A stretch of 64,000 nucleotides of DNA from Chelatococcus caeni (GCF_014196925.1 NZ_JACIEN010000001.1:1716484-1780483); one strand, 5' to 3'. Positions 18,920-27,909 are shown, numbered from the stretch's first letter. The notes: generated by a model not told the origin, from the letters alone. Translations and numbers: made by a program.

Positions 18920-19692
18920 GCTGCCAGCACCGAGGAAACGAGTAGCTGCGTATAGGCCTCGCGCGGGTCGTCGAGCACCTGGTCGGTCAGTCCGGTCTCG
19001 ATCACCCTGCCCCGGCGCATCACCATGATGCGGTGCGAGAGCAGACGAGCCACAGCAAGATCGTGTGTCACGATGATGACGGCGAGGCCGAGTTCCGCCA
19101 CGAGGCCGCGGATGAGATCGAGCAGGCGCGCCTGCACCGAGACGTCGAGGCCCGAGGTCGGCTCGTCCATGAAGACGAGGCGCGGATGGGTGACGAGGTT
19201 GCGGGCGATCTGCAGGCGCTGGCGCATGCCACCGGAAAAGCTCTTCGGCGTGTCGTCGATGCGGCCGGCCTCGATCTCGACGCGCGCGAGCCAGTCGCTC
19301 GCGGCGGCGCGGATATTGCCGTAATGCCGGGCGCCGACGGCCATCAGCCGCTCCCCGACATTGCCGCCGGCCGAGACGCCCATGCGCAGGCCCTCGCGCG
19401 CATCCTGGCGCACGAAGCCCCAGTCCGTGCGCAGCAGCAGGCGCCGCTCGGCCTCGGTGAGCTCGGACAGGTCGCGCACCACGCCGTCACGCATGCGGTA
19501 GTGGACCGCGCCGGCGCTCGGGGCGAGCTCGGTCGCGAGCAGGCCGAGCAGCGTCGACTTGCCCGAGCCCGACTCGCCGACGACGGCGAGCACCTCGCCC
19601 TCGTGGAGATCGAAGGTCACGTCCCAGCAGCCGAGACGCTCGCCATAATATTTCGTCAGCCCGCGGGCGGACAAAAGCGGACGCTCGCTCAT
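18916..19692 (-). CDS. phnK: C-P lyase complex ABC-type ATPase PhnK
   Basis: A 258-aa ATPase that docks on PhnJ in the C-P lyase core and drives conformational change. Walker [10 protein letters not shown] begins at residue 39, signature FSGGMRQR follows, then LVFMDEPTSGLDVS. It resembles oligopeptide-transport ATPases, as PhnK proteins do. Its ATG overlaps the phnJ stop by four bases, so it is read directly after the PhnJ tail that carries an inserted repeat. Confidence 0.95.
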   Translation of the reverse strand: MSERPLLSARGLTKYYGERLGCWDVTFDLHEGEVLAVVGESGSGKSTLLGLLATELAPSAGAVHYRMRDGVVRDLSELTEAERRLLLRTDWGFVRQDAREGLRMGVSAGGNVGERLMAVGARHYGNIRAAASDWLARVEIEAGRIDDTPKSFSGGMRQRLQIARNLVTHPRLVFMDEPTSGLDVSVQARLLDLIRGLVAELGLAVIIVTHDLAVARLLSHRIMVMRRGRVIETGLTDQVLDDPREAYTQLLVSSVLAA

Positions 19693-20825
19693 CGGGTCTC
19701 TCCTGCCTTGTCCTTGGCCACCACTTCCCTCTTTTCAGCAGCCGTATCGGATGGCAGGTCGCTCGATCCTCCCCCGTATGGGGGAGGTGGCGGCCGCAGG
19801 CCGTCGGAGGGGGCCGCGCGCTTCCCGGCACGAGCGGCGTGCCTCGCCTCACCCCACCCGTCTCGCGCCTTGCGGCGCGATCCACCCTCCCCTTCAGGGG
19901 AGGGATCACTGGCGCCGGGATCCACCATCATCCCTTGATGCCCGGCCGCCCGGCGCTCCTCGCAGAAATCGGTGTCGGAACAGACGAACATGCGCCCGCC
20001 GCGGTCGTCGAGCACCACCTCGTCGAGATAGACCCCCTCGGCGCCGCAGAGCGCGCAGGGCTGCTTGAAGGTCTGGATGCGGAAGGGGTGGTCCTCGAAA
20101 TCGAGGCTCCTCACCCGTGTGTGGGGCGGCACGGCATAGATGCGCTTCTCGCGCCCGGCGCCGAAGAGCTGCAGCGCCGCGCACATGTCCATCTTCGGGT
20201 TGTCGAACTTCGGCGTCGGCGAGGGATCCATCACATAGCGGCCGGCGACCTCGACCGGATAGGCGTAGGTCGTGGCGATGTGGCCGTGGCGGGCGATGTC
20301 CTCATAGAGCTTCACATGCATGAGCCCGTAGTCGGCGAGCGCATGCAGCTTGCGCGTCTCGGTCTCGCGCGGCTCGAGGAAGCGCAGGGGCTCCGGGATC
20401 GGCACCTGGTAGACGAGGATCTGGCCGTCCCGCAGCGGTTCCTCCGGGATGCGGTGGCGCGTCTGGATGACGGTCGCCGCCCTTGTCTTCGTCGTCGTCT
20501 CGACGCCCGCCGTCTTGGCGAAGAAGCGGCGGATGGAGACGGCGTTCGTGGTGTCGTCCGAGCCCTGGTCGATGACCTTGAGCACATCCTCGGGGCCGAG
20601 CACCGCGGCCGTCACCTGCACGCCGCCGGTGCCCCAGCCATAGGGCATCGGCATCTCGCGGCTGGCAAACGGCACCTGGTAGCCGGGAATGGCGATCGCC
20701 TTCAGGATCGCCCGCCGGATCATGCGCTTCGTCTGCTCGTCGAGATAGGCGAAGTTGTAGGCGTCCGTTTCCTTCCCCGCCGTTGCGCCGGGAGAAGGAA
20801 GATCATCCCGCATCGCCGCGCTCAT
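19689..20825 (-). CDS. phnJ: Carbon-phosphorus lyase PhnJ, with repeat-derived C-terminal extension
   Basis: A 378-aa radical-SAM-type enzyme that cleaves the C-P bond of ribose 1-phosphonate 5-phosphate. The four key cysteines are present: Cys257, Cys260 and Cys282 for the iron-sulfur cluster and Cys288 as thiyl-radical residue, with the same spacing as E. coli C241/C244/C266/C272. E. coli PhnJ has 281 residues; this one runs ~90 residues past Cys288. Residues ~307-353 are encoded by a family-A repeat (19765-19907), giving an odd Gly/Pro/Arg-rich segment, after which a charged end leads to the stop. ATG 20825 overlaps the phnI stop (ATGA). The catalytic core is intact, so activity is likely. 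Confidence 0.95.
   Translation of the reverse strand: MSAAMRDDLPSPGATAGKETDAYNFAYLDEQTKRMIRRAILKAIAIPGYQVPFASREMPMPYGWGTGGVQVTAAVLGPEDVLKVIDQGSDDTTNAVSIRRFFAKTAGVETTTKTRAATVIQTRHRIPEEPLRDGQILVYQVPIPEPLRFLEPRETETRKLHALADYGLMHVKLYEDIARHGHIATTYAYPVEVAGRYVMDPSPTPKFDNPKMDMCAALQLFGAGREKRIYAVPPHTRVRSLDFEDHPFRIQTFKQPCALCGAEGVYLDEVVLDDRGGRMFVCSDTDFCEERRAAGHQGMMVDPGASDPSPEGEGGSRRKARDGWGEARHAARAGKRAAPSDGLRPPPPPYGGGSSDLPSDTAAEKREVVAKDKAGETR
19765..19907 (-). repeat. Family A repeat inserted in frame in phnJ
   Basis: A 143-bp family-A element (orientation taken from its GATCCCTCCCCT end) lies entirely within the phnJ reading frame and on the same strand. It keeps its terminal hairpins (CCCTCCCCTTCAGGGGAGGG and CCTCCCCCGTATGGGGGAGG) and the inner TCGCGCC/GGCGCGA hairpin. 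It introduces no stop codon and is read as about 48 residues, starting DPSPEGEGGS and ending PPYGGGSSDLP. Confidence 0.9.
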
Positions 20826-21931
20826 TCCGCAGCCTCCTTCATCTCGCTCGCCTCGCCACGGCGGGCGGCATATTCGGTGCGCATGCGGCGCACGAGGTCG
20901 AGCTCGGCCTGGAAGTCGACGTAGTGCGGCAGCTTCAGATGCTCGACGAAGCCGGTGGCCTGCACGTTGTCGCAATGGGCGAGCACGAATTCCTCGTCCT
21001 GCGCCGGGGCCGTCACCTCCTCGCCGAAGTCGCGGGCGCGCAGCGCCCGGTCGACCAGCGACATCGCCATGGCCTTGCGCTCGCTCTGGCCGAAGACGAG
21101 GCCGTAGCCGCGCGTGAACTGCGGCGGCACCTCGGCCGAGCCCTTGAACTGGTTGATCATCTGGCACTCGGTGACGTCGATCGTGCCGAGCGGCACGGCG
21201 AAGCCGAGCTCCTCCGGCACGAACTCCACCGCAACCTCGCCATAGCGCACCTCGCCGACGAAGGGATGCGTGCGGCCGTAACCGCGCTGGGTGGAATAGC
21301 CGAGGGCGAGCAGGAAACCCTCATCGCCGCGGGCGAGCGCCTGCAGGCGCAGGTCCCGCTCCGCCGGAAAATCGAGCGGCTCGCGCGTCAGGTCGCCGAC
21401 CGGCGTATCGCCGTCGGGCGCGACCTCGCGCTCGATCAGGTCCTCGCCGTCGAGGAGGTCGGTGACGCGCGCCATCGGCTCGCCCTCGCCCGCCGCGGCT
21501 TCCGCCGGCTCGGGCGGCGCGGCGCCGGCGGCCAGCAGGAAGTCGATCAGCCGGTGGGTATAGTCGAAGGTGGGCCCCAGCACCTGTCCGCCCGGCAGGT
21601 CCTTGTAGGTGGCGGAGATGCGGCGCTCGACGGCCATGGCCGCGGTGTCGACCGGCTCGCTGTAGCCGAAGCGCGGCAGCGTCGTGCGATAGGCGCGCAC
21701 CAGGAAGATGGCCTCGACGAGATCGCCCCGCGCCTGCTTGATGGCGAGCGCGGCGAGGTCCCGGTCGTAGAGCGAGCCTTCCGCCATCACCCGGTCCGCG
21801 GCGAGCTTCAGCTGCCCGCCGATCTGCTCCGGAGAGATCTCCGGCACGGCGGGGTCGCCGCGCCGCGCATGGGCGAGCAGACGGTGGGCGTTGTCGATGG
21901 CGGCTTCGCCGCCCTTGACCGCAACATACAT
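20822..21931 (-). CDS. phnI: C-P lyase core subunit PhnI
   Basis: A 369-aa subunit of the PhnGHIJ core. In the pathway PhnI acts as nucleosidase/phosphonate transferase that, with PhnG, H and L, links phosphonate to the ribose triphosphate of ATP. It begins MYVAVKGGEAAIDNAH and contains GYSTQRGYGRTHPFVGE and DVTECQMINQFKG, conserved stretches typical of PhnI. ATG 21931 follows the phnH stop by one base. The stop overlaps the phnJ start. Confidence 0.94.
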   Translation of the reverse strand: MYVAVKGGEAAIDNAHRLLAHARRGDPAVPEISPEQIGGQLKLAADRVMAEGSLYDRDLAALAIKQARGDLVEAIFLVRAYRTTLPRFGYSEPVDTAAMAVERRISATYKDLPGGQVLGPTFDYTHRLIDFLLAAGAAPPEPAEAAAGEGEPMARVTDLLDGEDLIEREVAPDGDTPVGDLTREPLDFPAERDLRLQALARGDEGFLLALGYSTQRGYGRTHPFVGEVRYGEVAVEFVPEELGFAVPLGTIDVTECQMINQFKGSAEVPPQFTRGYGLVFGQSERKAMAMSLVDRALRARDFGEEVTAPAQDEEFVLAHCDNVQATGFVEHLKLPHYVDFQAELDLVRRMRTEYAARRGEASEMKEAAE

Positions 21932-21932
21932 G

Positions 21933-22532
21933 TCAGCCCTCCGGCAGGATCTGCGTGGTGCGGGGCAGCGCCGCGACGGAGCCCGGCGCGACGAAGAGAC
22001 AGTCGATGCCGCGCGGGAAGAGGGCGCGGTTCGCCGCGCGCTGGGCGAGGAAGTCGCCCGGCAGCGGCGCGATGGCGATGTCGGCGCGGTCCAGAATGCC
22101 CGGCCCCTCGCAGGCGAGCCCCCGCCCCGCCGCGAGCGTCCGCACCGCCATGACGACGGTGGTGGAGCGGTCGGGATATTCGTCCGTGCCGACCGCGAAG
22201 GCGCCGAGCGGCGGCATCGCATCGGGCTCGGCGACGAGGGCGAAGGCCGCCTCGTCCGGCGTCTCCACGACGCGGGCCCCGGTGTGGAAGCGCAGATAGG
22301 CGGCCACCGCCGGCACGGCGGCGAGCGCCGCATCGAGCCACAGCGGCGCCTCGTGGTCGGCCAGCGCCAGCGCCACCGCGGCGAGTTCCGGCGTTAGCGG
22401 CGCCGGCGGCACAAGGTCCGTGGCGAGCGGCTGGACGGTCGCCGGCCGCGCGGTGGCATCCATGAGAGCGCGGAAGACGCGCTGCGCATCGAAGACGGGC
22501 TCGGTGAAGCCGGGTGCGAGGGCGATGCTCAT
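21933..22532 (-). CDS. phnH: C-P lyase core subunit PhnH
   Basis: A 199-aa subunit of the C-P lyase core. It starts MSIALAPGFTEPVFDAQRVFRALMDA, a recognisable PhnH N-terminus, and contains GTDEYPDRSTTVV. PhnH is a PLP-transferase-like fold without the catalytic lysine and helps in the phosphonate transfer step. ATG 22532 is preferred over a TTG three bases upstream, because the ATG overlaps the phnG stop (ATGA). Confidence 0.93.
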   Translation of the reverse strand: MSIALAPGFTEPVFDAQRVFRALMDATARPATVQPLATDLVPPAPLTPELAAVALALADHEAPLWLDAALAAVPAVAAYLRFHTGARVVETPDEAAFALVAEPDAMPPLGAFAVGTDEYPDRSTTVVMAVRTLAAGRGLACEGPGILDRADIAIAPLPGDFLAQRAANRALFPRGIDCLFVAPGSVAALPRTTQILPEG

Positions 22533-23026
22533 CAATCCTCTCCGCGGACCATAGTGAAGAAGTTGACGCGCGTCGCCGCCGTGCGGCGCGCGGCCGTCTC
22601 GCGCCCGGCCATGAGCCGTTCGTGCACCGGTGCGAGCGCCGCTTCCACCGCCTGCCGCCGGCCCGGCAATTGCCAGAGCGCGTCGATGACGGCGGCGGCG
22701 CGCGCCCGCGCCGCATCGCGGCCGAGGTGATAGGCGAAGCCGTTGACGGTGCGTCCGCCCTCCGCGATGCGCACCGCCGCGCGCGTCACCGTCGCCTCGC
22801 CGAGGTTGAACGGCGCCCCGTCACCGCCGGCACGCCCGCGCGTCATGACGAGGCCCGTCTCCGGCCGGCGCAGGTCGCTCGCCTCCGGCAGCGGCGCGAG
22901 CGCGGCGAGCACGCTGTCCAGCTCCTCGCGCCGCGCCGCGGCCGAAACGGCCATCACGGCTTGCCGCGCCGCGATTTCCCGATCATCGTCAGCTGGATGG
23001 ATTTCACCTGGACCGACTGCGGTCAT
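22532..23026 (-). CDS. phnG: C-P lyase core subunit PhnG
   Basis: A 164-aa first subunit of the C-P lyase core. The conserved regions AARQAVMAV, ETGLVMTRGRAGGDGAPFNLGEATVTRAAVR and VNFFTMVRGED identify it. Two starts are possible: GTG 23032, or ATG 23026, which sits better behind the GAGGGCGGG ribosome site. It heads the eight-gene phnG-N operon. The intergenic region to the divergent phnF carries a perfect inverted repeat. Confidence 0.93.
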   Translation of the reverse strand: MTAVGPGEIHPADDDREIAARQAVMAVSAAARREELDSVLAALAPLPEASDLRRPETGLVMTRGRAGGDGAPFNLGEATVTRAAVRIAEGGRTVNGFAYHLGRDAARARAAAVIDALWQLPGRRQAVEAALAPVHERLMAGRETAARRTAATRVNFFTMVRGED

Positions 23027-23070
23027 GATCACCCGCCCTCGCTGCCCTGTTGCAGCGCTTCAACAATCAT

Positions 23071-23090
23071 TTGTCTAGTGGTATAGACAA
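23071..23090. promoter_or_regulatory. Candidate PhnF operator between phnG and phnF
   Basis: A perfect inverted repeat with 7-bp arms, TTGTCTA and TAGACAA, around a 6-bp spacer GTGGTA. It lies 4 bases before the phnF ATG and 44 bases before the phnG start. The right part, TGGTATAGACAA, closely resembles the sequence reported for mycobacterial PhnF and the GT..TA..AC pattern of HutC-type GntR regulators. It is well placed to control both divergent transcripts. Confidence 0.65.
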
Positions 23091-23094
23091 CTAC

Positions 23095-23901
23095 ATGAAA
23101 AAGTCCAGTGACACTTCCATGACGGGCGAGGCCATAGCGGATTTCGGCGACGAACCGATGACCGGGACGAGCGACGGCGCGCTCGCCCGCGCCGCTGGCG
23201 TCACCGCCTGGCGGCAGATCGCCGATGCCATCGAGGCGGATGTGATGAACGGGCGCCTGACGCCCGGCAGCCAGCTGCCGACGGAGGCGCGGCTTGCGGA
23301 GCGATTCGCCGTCAACCGCCACACCGTGCGCCGGGCGATCGCCGCGCTCGCCGCCAAGGGCCTGCTGCGCGCCACGCAGGGACGCGGCACCTTCGTGGAG
23401 GCGAAGCCCCTCGCCTATCCCATCGGCCGGCGCACGCGCTTCACCGAGATCGTCTCGCGCGAAGGCCACGAGGCCGGCGGCGAGTTGATGTCGGCGGCCG
23501 AGACGGTGGCCGACGAGGAGACGGCCCGGCGCCTGCGCCTCATGCCCGGCTCGCCGGTGCTGCGGACGGAGGTGCGCCGCTTCATCGACGGTACGCCCGT
23601 CTCCAGCGGCACGTCCTTCTTCCCGCTGCCGCGCTTTGCCGGCGCCGCCGCGGTGCTGCGCGAGACGGGATCGATCACCCGGGCGCTCGCCGCCTGTGGC
23701 GTGACGGACTACGTGCGCGCCGAGACGCGCATCACCGCCCGCCTCGCCACCGGCGACGATGCGGCGCGGCTCGACCTCTCGCCGGGGCGCATCCTTTTCG
23801 TCGTCGATGCGCTCAACGTCGACGGCACGGGCACGCCCGTGCAGGCGGCCCATGTGGTCTTCGCCGCCGACCGCGTCGAACTCGTCGTCGAGAACGGCTA
23901 G
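23095..23901 (+). CDS. phnF: PhnF, GntR/HutC-family transcriptional regulator of the phn operon
   Basis: A 268-aa repressor. The winged helix-turn-helix occupies residues ~40-105 (LPTEARLAERFAVNRHTVRRAIAALAAKGLLRATQGRGTFV), and the C-terminal UTRA ligand-binding domain follows (IGRRTRFTEI..., ...RILFVVDALNVDGTGTPVQ). ATG 23095 is chosen because an upstream frame start at 23050 would place the operator inside the gene. It is divergent from phnG and probably represses phnG-N until a phosphonate or phosphate-starvation signal arrives. Confidence 0.88.
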   Translation: MKKSSDTSMTGEAIADFGDEPMTGTSDGALARAAGVTAWRQIADAIEADVMNGRLTPGSQLPTEARLAERFAVNRHTVRRAIAALAAKGLLRATQGRGTFVEAKPLAYPIGRRTRFTEIVSREGHEAGGELMSAAETVADEETARRLRLMPGSPVLRTEVRRFIDGTPVSSGTSFFPLPRFAGAAAVLRETGSITRALAACGVTDYVRAETRITARLATGDDAARLDLSPGRILFVVDALNVDGTGTPVQAAHVVFAADRVELVVENG

Positions 23902-23940
23902 AGCAGGACGAATGCAAGCCGGCCGCAAGGCTCTTGGCTT

Positions 23941-24083
23941 GATCCCTCCCCTCAAGGGGAGGGTGGATCGCGCCGAAGGCGCGAGACGGGTGGGGTCAAG
24001 ACCGGGATCGACGCCCTTGTTGTCAACCCCTACCCCCTCCGTCGCCGCTTCGCGGCGCCACCTCCCCCATACGGGGGAGGATC
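23941..24083 (+). repeat. Family A repeat, copy 3
   Basis: A 143-bp complete element between the converging phnF and phnE2 genes. It starts GATCCCTCCCC and ends GGGGGAGGATC. Hairpins are CCCTCCCCTCAAGGGGAGGG, TCGCGCCGAAGGCGCGA, CGCCGCTTCGCGGCG and CCTCCCCCATACGGGGGAGG. The rest of 23902-24157 holds nothing recognisable. Confidence 0.9.
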
Positions 24084-24157
24084 AGCGCGCACCAAAGTGC
24101 ATCCGCCCGCGAATTGGATGCCGGCTGGGGGAATAGGCGGATGCGAACATAAACGGT

Positions 24158-25045
24158 TCAGGCCACGATCTTCGCATTGCCGATGATGGCAAAGCGCAGC
24201 CGGCCGGAGACGAAGTCGATCACCGCCACCGTGAGAAGGATCATCAGCACCAGGAAGGAGACGTGCTGCCATTCGAGCATGCGGATCTGCTCGTAGAGAT
24301 GCAGGCCGACGCCGCCGGCGCCGACCACGCCGATGATGGTGGCCGAGCGGGTGTTCGATTCGAAATAATAGAGCACCTGGCTGACGATGACCGGGAAGAC
24401 CTGCGGCAGGAGGCCGAAGCGTACCTGGTGCAGCTTGCCGCCGCCGGTCGAGGCGACGCCTTCCACGGCCTTCTTGTCCATCGCCTCGATGGCCTCGGAG
24501 AAGAGCTTGCCGAACTCGCCGAAATTGCTCGTCGCCACGGCGAGGATGCCGGCGAAGGGCCCGAGCCCGACGACATTGATCCAGATGAGCGCCCAGATCA
24601 GCACGTCGACGCCGCGCACCACATCGAGCCCGCGACGCAGCGAAAAATGGAGGAATACGTTCGGGATGACGTTCTTGGCCGCGAGGAAGCCGAAGGGAAA
24701 GGCAAGGATCGCCGCCGTCAGCGTGCCGAGGAAGGCGATCGCCAGCGTCTGCGCCAGCGCCATGAGATAGGTGAGGAAAGTCGCGTAGCTGCCCGGCGAC
24801 GGCGGCAGCATGAAGCCGGCGAATTCGACGAGCTTGCCAAGGCCGCCGGCGATGCGGGCGAAGGAGAAGCCGAGCGCCCAGAAGCCGGAGATGAACAGCC
24901 CGGCGAGCACGGCGACGATCGCCACTGTCAGCGCCCGGCGCGGCCAGTTCACGCGGAAGATGGAAGGATGGCGCGCCGCGAGCCCCGCCATGTCGGCGAG
25001 CGCCTCGGCCTCGAAGCGGGGGGCGGTTGGCGCAGATCCGTTCAT
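24158..25045 (-). CDS. phnE2: Phosphonate ABC transporter permease PhnE (second)
   Basis: A 295-aa inner-membrane permease of the binding-protein-dependent type. About five to six hydrophobic segments are seen, with the EAA-like loop (AMDKKAVEGVASTGGGKLHQVRFGLLPQV) that contacts PhnC. It overlaps phnE1 by four bases and is last in phnC-D-E1-E2. Paired PhnE permeases that form a heterodimer are common in rhizobia. Confidence 0.92.
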   Translation of the reverse strand: MNGSAPTAPRFEAEALADMAGLAARHPSIFRVNWPRRALTVAIVAVLAGLFISGFWALGFSFARIAGGLGKLVEFAGFMLPPSPGSYATFLTYLMALAQTLAIAFLGTLTAAILAFPFGFLAAKNVIPNVFLHFSLRRGLDVVRGVDVLIWALIWINVVGLGPFAGILAVATSNFGEFGKLFSEAIEAMDKKAVEGVASTGGGKLHQVRFGLLPQVFPVIVSQVLYYFESNTRSATIIGVVGAGGVGLHLYEQIRMLEWQHVSFLVLMILLTVAVIDFVSGRLRFAIIGNAKIVA

Positions 25046-25926
25046 GAGCGGCTCTCCATGCCGATCAGCGCGTGGCGCAGCCGCTCGGTCGCAAGGTCGA
25101 TGACCATGACGGTGGCGATGATGATGAGGAGGATGGCGCTGACGTCGGAATAGTAGAACTTGCGGATGGATTCGATGAGGTCCTGGCCGATGCCGCCGGC
25201 GCCGACGAAACCCATCACGGCCGCGCCGCGCACGTTGATCTCGAAGCGCAGCAGGCCGTAGCTGGCGAAGTTGGACAGCACCTGCGGCAGCACGGCGAAG
25301 CGCACCGTCTCGAGCCAGGTCGCGCCGGTGGCCGAGACGCCCTCGACCGGCTTCATGTCAATGTTCTCGACGACCTCGGAGAACAGCTTGCCGAGCGCGC
25401 CCGTCGTGTGGATGGCGATGGCGAGCACGCCCGGCACCGGGCCGAGGCCGAAGGCCGCGACGAAGATGAGCGCGAAGACGATCTCCGGCACCGTGCGGCA
25501 GAATTCGAGCACCCGCCGCACCAGCCAGCGCACCCGCGCCGAGCGCGAGAGATTGGCCGCGGCAAGGAAGCAGAGGCTGATTGCACAGAGCCCGCCGAGC
25601 ATGGTGCCGAGATAGGCGATGAGCAGCGTCTCGCCCATGAGCCTCAGCCAGTAGCCGAGCCCCCAGTACCACTCGGCGAGGTCCTCGCCGAGATGGGTGA
25701 GCCTGAGCGTCGGCACGATGTCGCCGATGTAGCTCGGGAAGCGCCAGAGATTGGCGAAGAACTTCGCAAGGTCCACCTCGCCCGCCCAGGCGGACAGGCC
25801 GACGAGCGCGGCAAGGACGAGGCCGCCGAGAAGGACCTGCCGGCGCTTGGCGGCGACGGCCGCGCCGTAGGCATCTTCGAGCGCGCGCAGGCGCGGCTCG
25901 GGCAGGCGGGCGATGGCGTGGGACAT
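25042..25926 (-). CDS. phnE1: Phosphonate ABC transporter permease PhnE (first)
   Basis: A 294-aa permease with about six hydrophobic segments and the EAA-type loop NIDMKPVEGVSATGATWLETVRFAVLPQV. ATG 25926 (MSHAIARLPEP) is preferred; the frame is open further upstream only across a repeat. The close sequence relation to phnE2 points to an old duplication. It is 178 bases from phnD, the gap being filled by a family-B repeat. Confidence 0.92.
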   Translation of the reverse strand: MSHAIARLPEPRLRALEDAYGAAVAAKRRQVLLGGLVLAALVGLSAWAGEVDLAKFFANLWRFPSYIGDIVPTLRLTHLGEDLAEWYWGLGYWLRLMGETLLIAYLGTMLGGLCAISLCFLAAANLSRSARVRWLVRRVLEFCRTVPEIVFALIFVAAFGLGPVPGVLAIAIHTTGALGKLFSEVVENIDMKPVEGVSATGATWLETVRFAVLPQVLSNFASYGLLRFEINVRGAAVMGFVGAGGIGQDLIESIRKFYYSDVSAILLIIIATVMVIDLATERLRHALIGMESRS

Positions 25927-25968
25927 GGATGGATACTTCGTCAGCCGGTGGGCCGGAGGCAGCACGCC

Positions 25969-26056
25969 GCCATGCCCGCACCTGTCGGGGGCATCCACGC
26001 CTGACCGCAAGCGACGTCGGACGGGCGTGGATGGCCGGGACCAGCCCGGCCATGAC
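25969..26056. repeat. Palindromic repeat family B, copy 3
   Basis: An ~88-bp element between phnD and phnE1. The left hairpin is GCCATGCCCGCACCTGTCGGGGGCATCC, the inner arms are CCACGCCTGAC/GGGCGTGG, and the right hairpin is GGATGGCCGGGACCAGCCCGGCCATGAC. It lies within the expected phnCDEE transcript, where it may affect mRNA stability downstream of the highly expressed binding-protein gene. Confidence 0.8.
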
Positions 26057-26104
26057 GATGGAAGGCGTGATCGGCGGCAGGGATGGCCTGCCGAACGGAT
26101 GCGC

Positions 26105-27031
26105 TCAGGACGCCTTCTTGCGCTTCAGGCGGTCGACGAACTCGATGAGCTCGATGGTCGCCTTGTAGTCCTGCGTCGTGACCGGGGCGAAGCCCTTGTC
26201 CTTGCCGTCGGAGAGCTTGTCGAAGGCGGTCTTGTCCTTCTGCGGCGCCTCCTGGAAGGCCTTGGTGATGGCCTGCTTGAGGTCCGCCGGCAGGTCGGTG
26301 AGATAGGCGTAGGGCGAGCCCTGGATGAGGTCCGACTTGTAGATGATCCGGAAGTTCTCCTTCTTCGCCATGCCCTTGTTGGCCATGCGCGTCAGGTTTG
26401 AGTCGTTCTCGGAGTTCCACCAGTTGAAGGCGACGTCGACCGTGCCCTGGTCGAGCGCGGAGACAGCGTTCTCGTGGCTGCCGGCATAGACGACCTTGCC
26501 GAAGAACTGCTCGGGATCGATGCCCTGCTTGTCGAGGGCGAAGCGCGGCACGTTGTTGCCCGAGGTCGAGTTGGGGTCGACGAGGCCGAGGTTCTTGCCC
26601 TTGAGGTCGTCGATCGACTGGTAGGGGCTGTCCGCCTTCACATAGGCGACGGAATAATAGCCGACCGTGCCGTCGGAGTTGATCGTCGTCACGAAGGGCT
26701 CGACGCCGCCGCTCGTCACCTTGACGGCGCGGGAGAGCGAGGCAGGGCCGTAATAGGCGATGTGGATGTTGCCGGCCTTCTGGCCCTCGATGACCGCGGC
26801 ATAGTCGTTGGCGATGCGCAGCTTCACCGGCACGCCGAGTTCCTTCGACAGATAGGCGACGAAGTCGTCGTAGCGCTCGTTCACGCCCGAGGCGTTCTCG
26901 GCCGGGATGACGGCGAAGGTGATCTCGGGATACTTCGCCTTCCAGTCCTCAGCGAAGGCCGGGATCTGGGCCATGCCGGCGAAGGCGAAGGACGCGGCGG
27001 CGGCACCGATGAGGGCGCGGCGGTTCAACAT
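26105..27031 (-). CDS. phnD: Phosphonate ABC transporter periplasmic binding protein PhnD
   Basis: A 308-aa substrate-binding protein for alkylphosphonates. The signal sequence (MLNRRALIGAAAASFAFAGMA...AFA-E) has an RR pair and may use Sec or Tat. The body has the family hallmarks: FAVIPAENASGVNERYDDFVAYLSKELGV, the IAYYGPASLSRA pocket, and NLGLVDPNSTSGN. It is 62 bases after phnC and before the two permeases. Confidence 0.94.
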   Translation of the reverse strand: MLNRRALIGAAAASFAFAGMAQIPAFAEDWKAKYPEITFAVIPAENASGVNERYDDFVAYLSKELGVPVKLRIANDYAAVIEGQKAGNIHIAYYGPASLSRAVKVTSGGVEPFVTTINSDGTVGYYSVAYVKADSPYQSIDDLKGKNLGLVDPNSTSGNNVPRFALDKQGIDPEQFFGKVVYAGSHENAVSALDQGTVDVAFNWWNSENDSNLTRMANKGMAKKENFRIIYKSDLIQGSPYAYLTDLPADLKQAITKAFQEAPQKDKTAFDKLSDGKDKGFAPVTTQDYKATIELIEFVDRLKRKKAS

Positions 27032-27093
27032 CGTGGTCTCTCCTCAAGAGTAAGGTCCGGCGCGGATCGCTGCGCCGGCGTCCATCGCGGCGC

Positions 27094-27909
27094 TCAGGCC
27101 GGGATCGCGACAGGGGAACGGGCGCCCCATCCGGCGGCTGCCGGGGACGTTGCGCCCTCGCCGATGACGTCGGCGGCCTCGAGCCCGTAGAGCTCGCGCG
27201 CCACGTCGTCGGTCAGGCTTTCCGGCAGGCCGTCGAAGACGACGCGGCCCGCGGCCATGCCGACCAGGCGGTCGCAGTAGCTGCGCGCCAGATCGAGCGA
27301 ATGCAGGTTGCAGATGACGGTGATGCCGTAGGTGCGGTTGATGCGCTGCAACGCGTCCATGACGATGCGCGTGTTGCGCGGATCGAGCGAGGCGATCGGC
27401 TCGTCGGCCAGGATGATCTCGGGCGACTGCGCGAGCGCCCGGGCGATCGCCACGCGCTGCTGCTGGCCGCCGGAAAGCTGGTCCGCGCGCTGCGCCGCGA
27501 GCCCGGCGATGTCGAACTGCTCGAGCGCCGCGAGCGCGATCGCCTTGTCCTCCGGCGCCCACAGGCGCACGAGGGATTTCGCCGAGGGCGCGGCATTGAG
27601 CCGGCCCATGAGCACGTTGGTGAGCACGTCGAGGCGGCCGACGAGGTTGAACTGCTGGAAAATCATGGCGCAGCGCGCCCGCCAGTCGCGCAGCTCACGG
27701 CCCCTGAGGCCCGTCACGTCGACGTCGCCGCAGCGGATGCGCCCGTCGCTCGGGTCGACGAGCCGGTTGATCATGCGCAGGAGCGTCGACTTGCCGGCGC
27801 CGGAGCGGCCGATGACGCCTACGAAGGAGCCGGGAACCACGGTCAGCTCGACACTGTCGACAGCCGTCTTCGCACCGAAACGTCGGCTGACGCCTTCGAG
27901 AACCAGCAT
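27094..27909 (-). CDS. phnC: Phosphonate ABC transporter ATP-binding protein PhnC
   Basis: A 271-aa transport ATPase. Walker A GRSGAGKS is at 34-41, signature LSGGQQQR follows, and Walker B is [13 protein letters not shown]. It has a clear GGAGGT ribosome site before ATG 27909. The first gene of the transport operon phnC-D-E1-E2, it is divergent from the acyltransferase gene. The C-terminal ~30 residues ([21 protein letters not shown] region) are an unconserved tail. Confidence 0.94.
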   Translation of the reverse strand: MLVLEGVSRRFGAKTAVDSVELTVVPGSFVGVIGRSGAGKSTLLRMINRLVDPSDGRIRCGDVDVTGLRGRELRDWRARCAMIFQQFNLVGRLDVLTNVLMGRLNAAPSAKSLVRLWAPEDKAIALAALEQFDIAGLAAQRADQLSGGQQQRVAIARALAQSPEIILADEPIASLDPRNTRIVMDALQRINRTYGITVICNLHSLDLARSYCDRLVGMAAGRVVFDGLPESLTDDVARELYGLEAADVIGEGATSPAAAGWGARSPVAIPA

